Shown here: positions 61,348 to 63,515 of the stretch, piece by piece
Position numbering within the stretch: position 1 is the stretch's first letter
Layout: each line of letters opens with the position of its first letter
DNA from: Caldimonas tepidiphila
GTDB lineage: Bacteria; Pseudomonadota; Gammaproteobacteria; Burkholderiales; Burkholderiaceae_C
Direction: 5' to 3'
Length of the DNA: 63,515 nucleotides
Assembly (NCBI RefSeq): GCF_003569765.1
Contig: NZ_QXMG01000034.1
Span: 1-63,515, forward strand
Notes under the pieces: model-generated
Seen by the model: only the letters and a program-made list of their open reading frames with translations
What the model was told of the DNA's origin: nothing
Databases searched by the model: none
Translations under genes and position numbers: made by a program

Positions 61348-61817
61348 GCGCCGGCCTTCGTGAACTGGATGCTGCCCTCGGGCAGCAGGTAGAGCACCAG
61401 CGCGCGGCCGGTGGTGACGGTGGGCCTGTGGGCGCTGCCGGGCGGGTAGACCTTCCAGCCGGCGGGCGTGCCGTCGAAGCGCGCGTCGGGCGTCAGCGGC
61501 ATCACCAGGTCGAGCTCGCCGTTGGGGTGGCTGTGGTGCGGGCCGATGCAGTCCTGCATGTCGACCACGTCGACCGAGAACTGCGCCGTCTCGGCCGAGG
61601 GCTTGACGACGCGGCCCCAGCGGATGCCGCCCGCCTCGTGCCTGCACATCCAGCCCTCGCGCACCCCGGCCTCGCAGGCGGCCTTCATGTCGCGGAACCA
61701 GTGCGACGCCGGGCCGTAGCTCGCGTTGAGCCAGTCCTCGAGGGCGGCGTCCACCGGGCGCCCCTGCAGGGCCTGGGTTATCGTTCGGACCAGTGACTGA
61801 AACTGCTGCTCGCTCAT
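61344..61817 (-). CDS. DUF4863 family protein (4-hydroxylaminobenzoate lyase-like)
   Basis: A 157-residue protein with an N-terminal helical part and a C-terminal cupin-like half containing GPHHSHPNGELDLVMPL and GSAHRPTVTTGRALVLYLLPEGSIQF, where the histidines could bind a metal. The family includes PnbB, 4-hydroxylaminobenzoate lyase of nitrobenzoate degradation, and members recur in box clusters with unproven roles. It is the first gene of the minus-strand benzoate operon, behind a promoter with a BoxR-type operator. The ATG at 61817 is preferred over a TTG at 61826. Confidence 0.75.
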   Translation of the reverse strand: MSEQQFQSLVRTITQALQGRPVDAALEDWLNASYGPASHWFRDMKAACEAGVREGWMCRHEAGGIRWGRVVKPSAETAQFSVDVVDMQDCIGPHHSHPNGELDLVMPLTPDARFDGTPAGWKVYPPGSAHRPTVTTGRALVLYLLPEGSIQFTKAGA

Positions 61818-61868
61818 CGCTGCCAAGTCCCTTTTCGTCGAATCGCTCCGTTGCCCGGGGAGGGGTCA

Positions 61869-61882
61869 TGCAGTATCGTGCA
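61869..61882. promoter_or_regulatory. BoxR-type operator of the minus-strand benzoate operon
   Basis: TGCA-GTATCG-TGCA matches the TGCA-N6-TGCA operator known for the BzdR/BoxR family. It lies just downstream of a minus-strand promoter and 52 bases before the DUF4863 start, where binding would block transcription. A further half-site TGCA is at 61931-61934. Confidence 0.75.
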
Positions 61883-61891
61883 TGTTAAAGG

Positions 61892-61921
61892 ACGATACGC
61901 GTGGGGTATGATCTGTGTCAA
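61892..61921 (-). promoter_or_regulatory. Promoter of the minus-strand benzoate operon
   Basis: On the minus strand TTGACA (61921-61916) and TATCGT (61897-61892) are separated by 18 bases, a good sigma-70 arrangement with a perfect -35. The start of transcription would fall at about 61884, adjacent to the BoxR-type operator at 61869-61882. Confidence 0.6.
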
Positions 61922-61985
61922 GAAAAATAGTGCATGTGTGGGGTAAACACCAAGCCTCGTTCGCGAGGCCGGGAAGAGCGTCGTC

Positions 61986-62921
61986 ATGAAAGAAGAATCG
62001 CGCCTCGTTGATGCGATGGGCAGGGCGGACGAGGCCGCCGAAGGCAAGGACGCCTACCTCGTCGCGCTCGGCGAGCGCATCCGCAGCCTGCGCTCGCGCC
62101 GCGGCCTGACGCGCAAGGCGACCGCGCTCGCGGCCGACATCTCGGAGCGTCATCTCGCGAACCTCGAGCTCGGCACCGGCAACGCCTCGATCCTGGTGCT
62201 GCAACAGGTGGCGGGGGCGCTGCAGTGCTCGCTCGCCGAGATCACCGGCGACATGACCACCGCGTCGCCGGAATGGCTGATGATCCGCGAGCTGCTCGCG
62301 GGCCGCTCGGAGGCGGAACTGCACCGGGCGCGCGTCAAGCTCTCGGAGCTGTTCGGCGCCAGCACCGGCGACGACCGGACGCGGCGCTCGCGCATCGCGC
62401 TGGTGGGCCTGCGCGGCGCCGGCAAGTCCACGCTCGGCCGCATGCTCGCCGAGGACCTGGGCTATCCCTTCGTCGAGCTCAGCCGCGAGATCGAGAAGGT
62501 CGCCGGCTGCAGCATCGTCGAGATCCACTCGCTCTACGGCACCAACGCCTACCGCCGCTACGAGCGCCGCGCGCTCGAGGAGACGGTGCAGCTCTACCCG
62601 GAGGTGGTGATCGCGACGCCTGGCGGCCTCGTGTCGGATGCCTCCACCTTCAACCTGCTGCTGTCGCTGTGCTACACGGTGTGGCTGCAGGCGGAGCCCG
62701 AGGACCACATGAAGCGCGTCGTCGCGCAGGGCGACTTCCGGCCGATGTCCGGCAGCCGCGAAGCGATGGAGGACCTGCGCCGCATCCTCGAGGGCCGCGC
62801 CGCCTTCTACGCGAAGGCCGACCTCAGCCACAACACCAGCGGCCACTCCCTCGCGGAGACCTTCGCCGGCCTGCGCAGCGCCGTGCGTCAGGCCACCGGC
62901 GTGGCGGACCGGCGCGCCTGA
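61986..62921 (+). CDS. boxR: BoxR/BzdR-type regulator of the benzoyl-CoA pathway
   Basis: A 311-residue regulator. An XRE-type HTH (about 28-85: LGERIRSLRSRRGLTRKATALAADISERHLANLELG) is fused to a shikimate-kinase-like domain with P-loop GLRGAGKSTLGRML and the segment FVELSREIEKVAGCSIVEIHSLYG. This architecture is specific to BzdR and BoxR, whose kinase-like domain binds benzoyl-CoA and thereby relieves repression. It is divergent from the bclA operon and upstream of boxC, with TGCA-N6-TGCA operators at both promoters. Confidence 0.95.
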   Translation: MKEESRLVDAMGRADEAAEGKDAYLVALGERIRSLRSRRGLTRKATALAADISERHLANLELGTGNASILVLQQVAGALQCSLAEITGDMTTASPEWLMIRELLAGRSEAELHRARVKLSELFGASTGDDRTRRSRIALVGLRGAGKSTLGRMLAEDLGYPFVELSREIEKVAGCSIVEIHSLYGTNAYRRYERRALEETVQLYPEVVIATPGGLVSDASTFNLLLSLCYTVWLQAEPEDHMKRVVAQGDFRPMSGSREAMEDLRRILEGRAAFYAKADLSHNTSGHSLAETFAGLRSAVRQATGVADRRA

Positions 62922-63107
62922 GCGCCGTCACCCCCGGCCTCGCCCGTCCCTTCCTCGCTCCTTCCTCTTTCCTGCGGCCGGCCTCGCGGCCCGCAGCGGG
63001 AGGGATGCGCCTTCCCGGCACCCCGCCGCCGCGGCATTCCCCTTCCTTCCTCCTTCCCCGCTTCCTGAAATGACCCTGCTGCCGGTTCATCCGGAGCAGC
63101 GCTGTGC

Positions 63108-63136
63108 TTGACGCAACTCAAAGCATGCAATATCGT
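63108..63136 (+). promoter_or_regulatory. Promoter of boxC
   Basis: TTGACG (63108-63113) and TATCGT (63131-63136) are separated by 17 bases. The -10 hexamer lies inside the first TGCA-N6-TGCA operator, so repressor binding would directly block RNA polymerase. Confidence 0.6.
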
Positions 63137-63139
63137 GCA
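63126..63139. promoter_or_regulatory. BoxR-type operator 1 of boxC
   Basis: TGCA-ATATCG-TGCA, a TGCA-N6-TGCA site overlapping the predicted -10 of the boxC promoter. The spacer is nearly the same as that of the operator at 61869-61882 (GTATCG). Confidence 0.75.
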
Positions 63140-63152
63140 GCTCATCGAACAG

Positions 63153-63173
63153 TGCATGCAGTTTCATGCATGC
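63153..63173. promoter_or_regulatory. BoxR-type operator 2 of boxC
   Basis: TGCATGCA-GTTTCA-TGCATGC contains TGCA-N6-TGCA at 63157-63170 and additional overlapping TGCA half-sites on both flanks. It is centred 31 bases from operator 1, about three helical turns, which suits cooperative binding on one DNA face. Confidence 0.7.
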
Positions 63174-63195
63174 TGACTCGCAAGGAGCACCCCTC

Positions 63196-63515
63196 ATGAC
63201 CGCCACCGCCGACACCGTCCGCGTCGACTACCAGACCGACCCGTCCCGCTACAAGCACTGGTCCTTCAGCGTCGATGGCGCGATCGCGACGCTCAAGCTA
63301 ACGCTCAAGCTCGACATCGACGAGAACGGCGGCCTGCGGCCGGGCTACAAGCTCAAGCTGAACTCCTACGACCTGGGCGTGGACATCGAGCTGCACGATG
63401 CGCTCAACCGCATCCGCTTCGAGCATCCCGGGGTGCGCGCGGTGGTCGTCACCAGTGCCCGCGACCGCATCTTCTGCTCGGGCGCCAACATCTTCATGCT
63501 CGGCGTGTCCTCGCA
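63196..63515 (+). CDS. boxC: Benzoyl-CoA-dihydrodiol lyase BoxC, N-terminal part (continues past the window end)
   Basis: BoxC cleaves the ring of the epoxidised benzoyl-CoA intermediate in aerobic benzoate degradation. The visible 106 residues begin MTATADTVRVDYQTDPSRYKHW and include GLRPGYKLKLNSYDLGVDIELHDALNRIRFEHP and DRIFCSGANIFMLG, the crotonase-fold oxyanion segment of this enzyme. AAGGAG at 63182-63187 precedes the ATG. The frame is open to the last base, so about 450 residues lie outside. boxB and boxA are expected beyond. Confidence 0.93.
   Translation, partial: MTATADTVRVDYQTDPSRYKHWSFSVDGAIATLKLTLKLDIDENGGLRPGYKLKLNSYDLGVDIELHDALNRIRFEHPGVRAVVVTSARDRIFCSGANIFMLGVSS

Overview
The window is very GC-rich and nearly every gene has a betaproteobacterial signature. 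The organism is most likely a member of Rhodocyclales of the Azoarcus/Thauera/Aromatoleum type. The evidence is a cbb3 oxidase locus with maturation genes, an NAD-linked molybdenum formate dehydrogenase, and an aerobic benzoyl-CoA (box) locus with a BoxR-type regulator, benzoate-CoA ligase and a branched-chain-type ABC importer. The genus is an inference from gene content. I found no rRNA, tRNA, CRISPR array, prophage or complete transposase.

Layout. 1-1.5 kb: a gamma-glutamyltransferase gene cut off near its 3' end by what looks like the end of an insertion sequence. 1.5-6.3 kb: a minus-strand SDR gene with a palindromic operator, then a compact envelope/housekeeping run exbB-exbD-lpxK-Trm112-kdsB-adk. 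6.7-9.2 kb: xseA, sodB and a DUF192 protein. 9.3-17 kb: the respiratory locus ccoI-ccoS-ccoN-ccoO-ccoQ-ccoP-ccoG-ccoH with an Anr/FNR-type site before ccoN. 17-22.9 kb: a ModE/PBP-type regulator divergent from a two-gene formate dehydrogenase operon (fused FdsG-FdsB, then FdsA). 22.9-34.3 kb: DMT exporter, Lrp/AsnC regulator, glucokinase, copper chaperone pair, H-NS-like protein, Fur-controlled iron-binding protein, YggX, ArgA and HrpA.

34.4-53.9 kb is a signal-transduction island, all on the plus strand. It begins with a PAS-GAF-GGDEF-EAL protein, a stand-alone BLUF blue-light sensor and a NarX/NarL-like pair. A 13-gene chemosensory operon follows, with gaps of at most about 30 bp and several ATGA overlaps. 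Its order is a soluble receptor with two signalling tips, a triple-CheW protein, CheB, a HEAT-repeat protein, CheR, CheY, CheA, a STAS-like protein, a soluble receptor-like protein with a CheZ-like D-x3-Q motif, a receiver, an RsbQ/KAI2-type alpha/beta hydrolase, a PAS histidine kinase and a final receiver. No flagellar, pilus, CheD or canonical CheZ gene accompanies it. This is the most unusual part of the window: it looks like a membrane-independent array whose input could be a small molecule processed by the hydrolase and read by the PAS kinase.

54-63.5 kb is the aromatic (benzoate) region. A minus-strand operon runs DUF4863 protein, a tiny coupled ORF, benzoate-CoA ligase, an alpha/beta hydrolase, a substrate-binding protein, LivH, LivM, LivG and LivF. 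It is divergent from boxR and from boxC, which is cut by the window end. TGCA-N6-TGCA operators sit at both promoters, so BoxR probably controls import, activation and ring cleavage of benzoate together.
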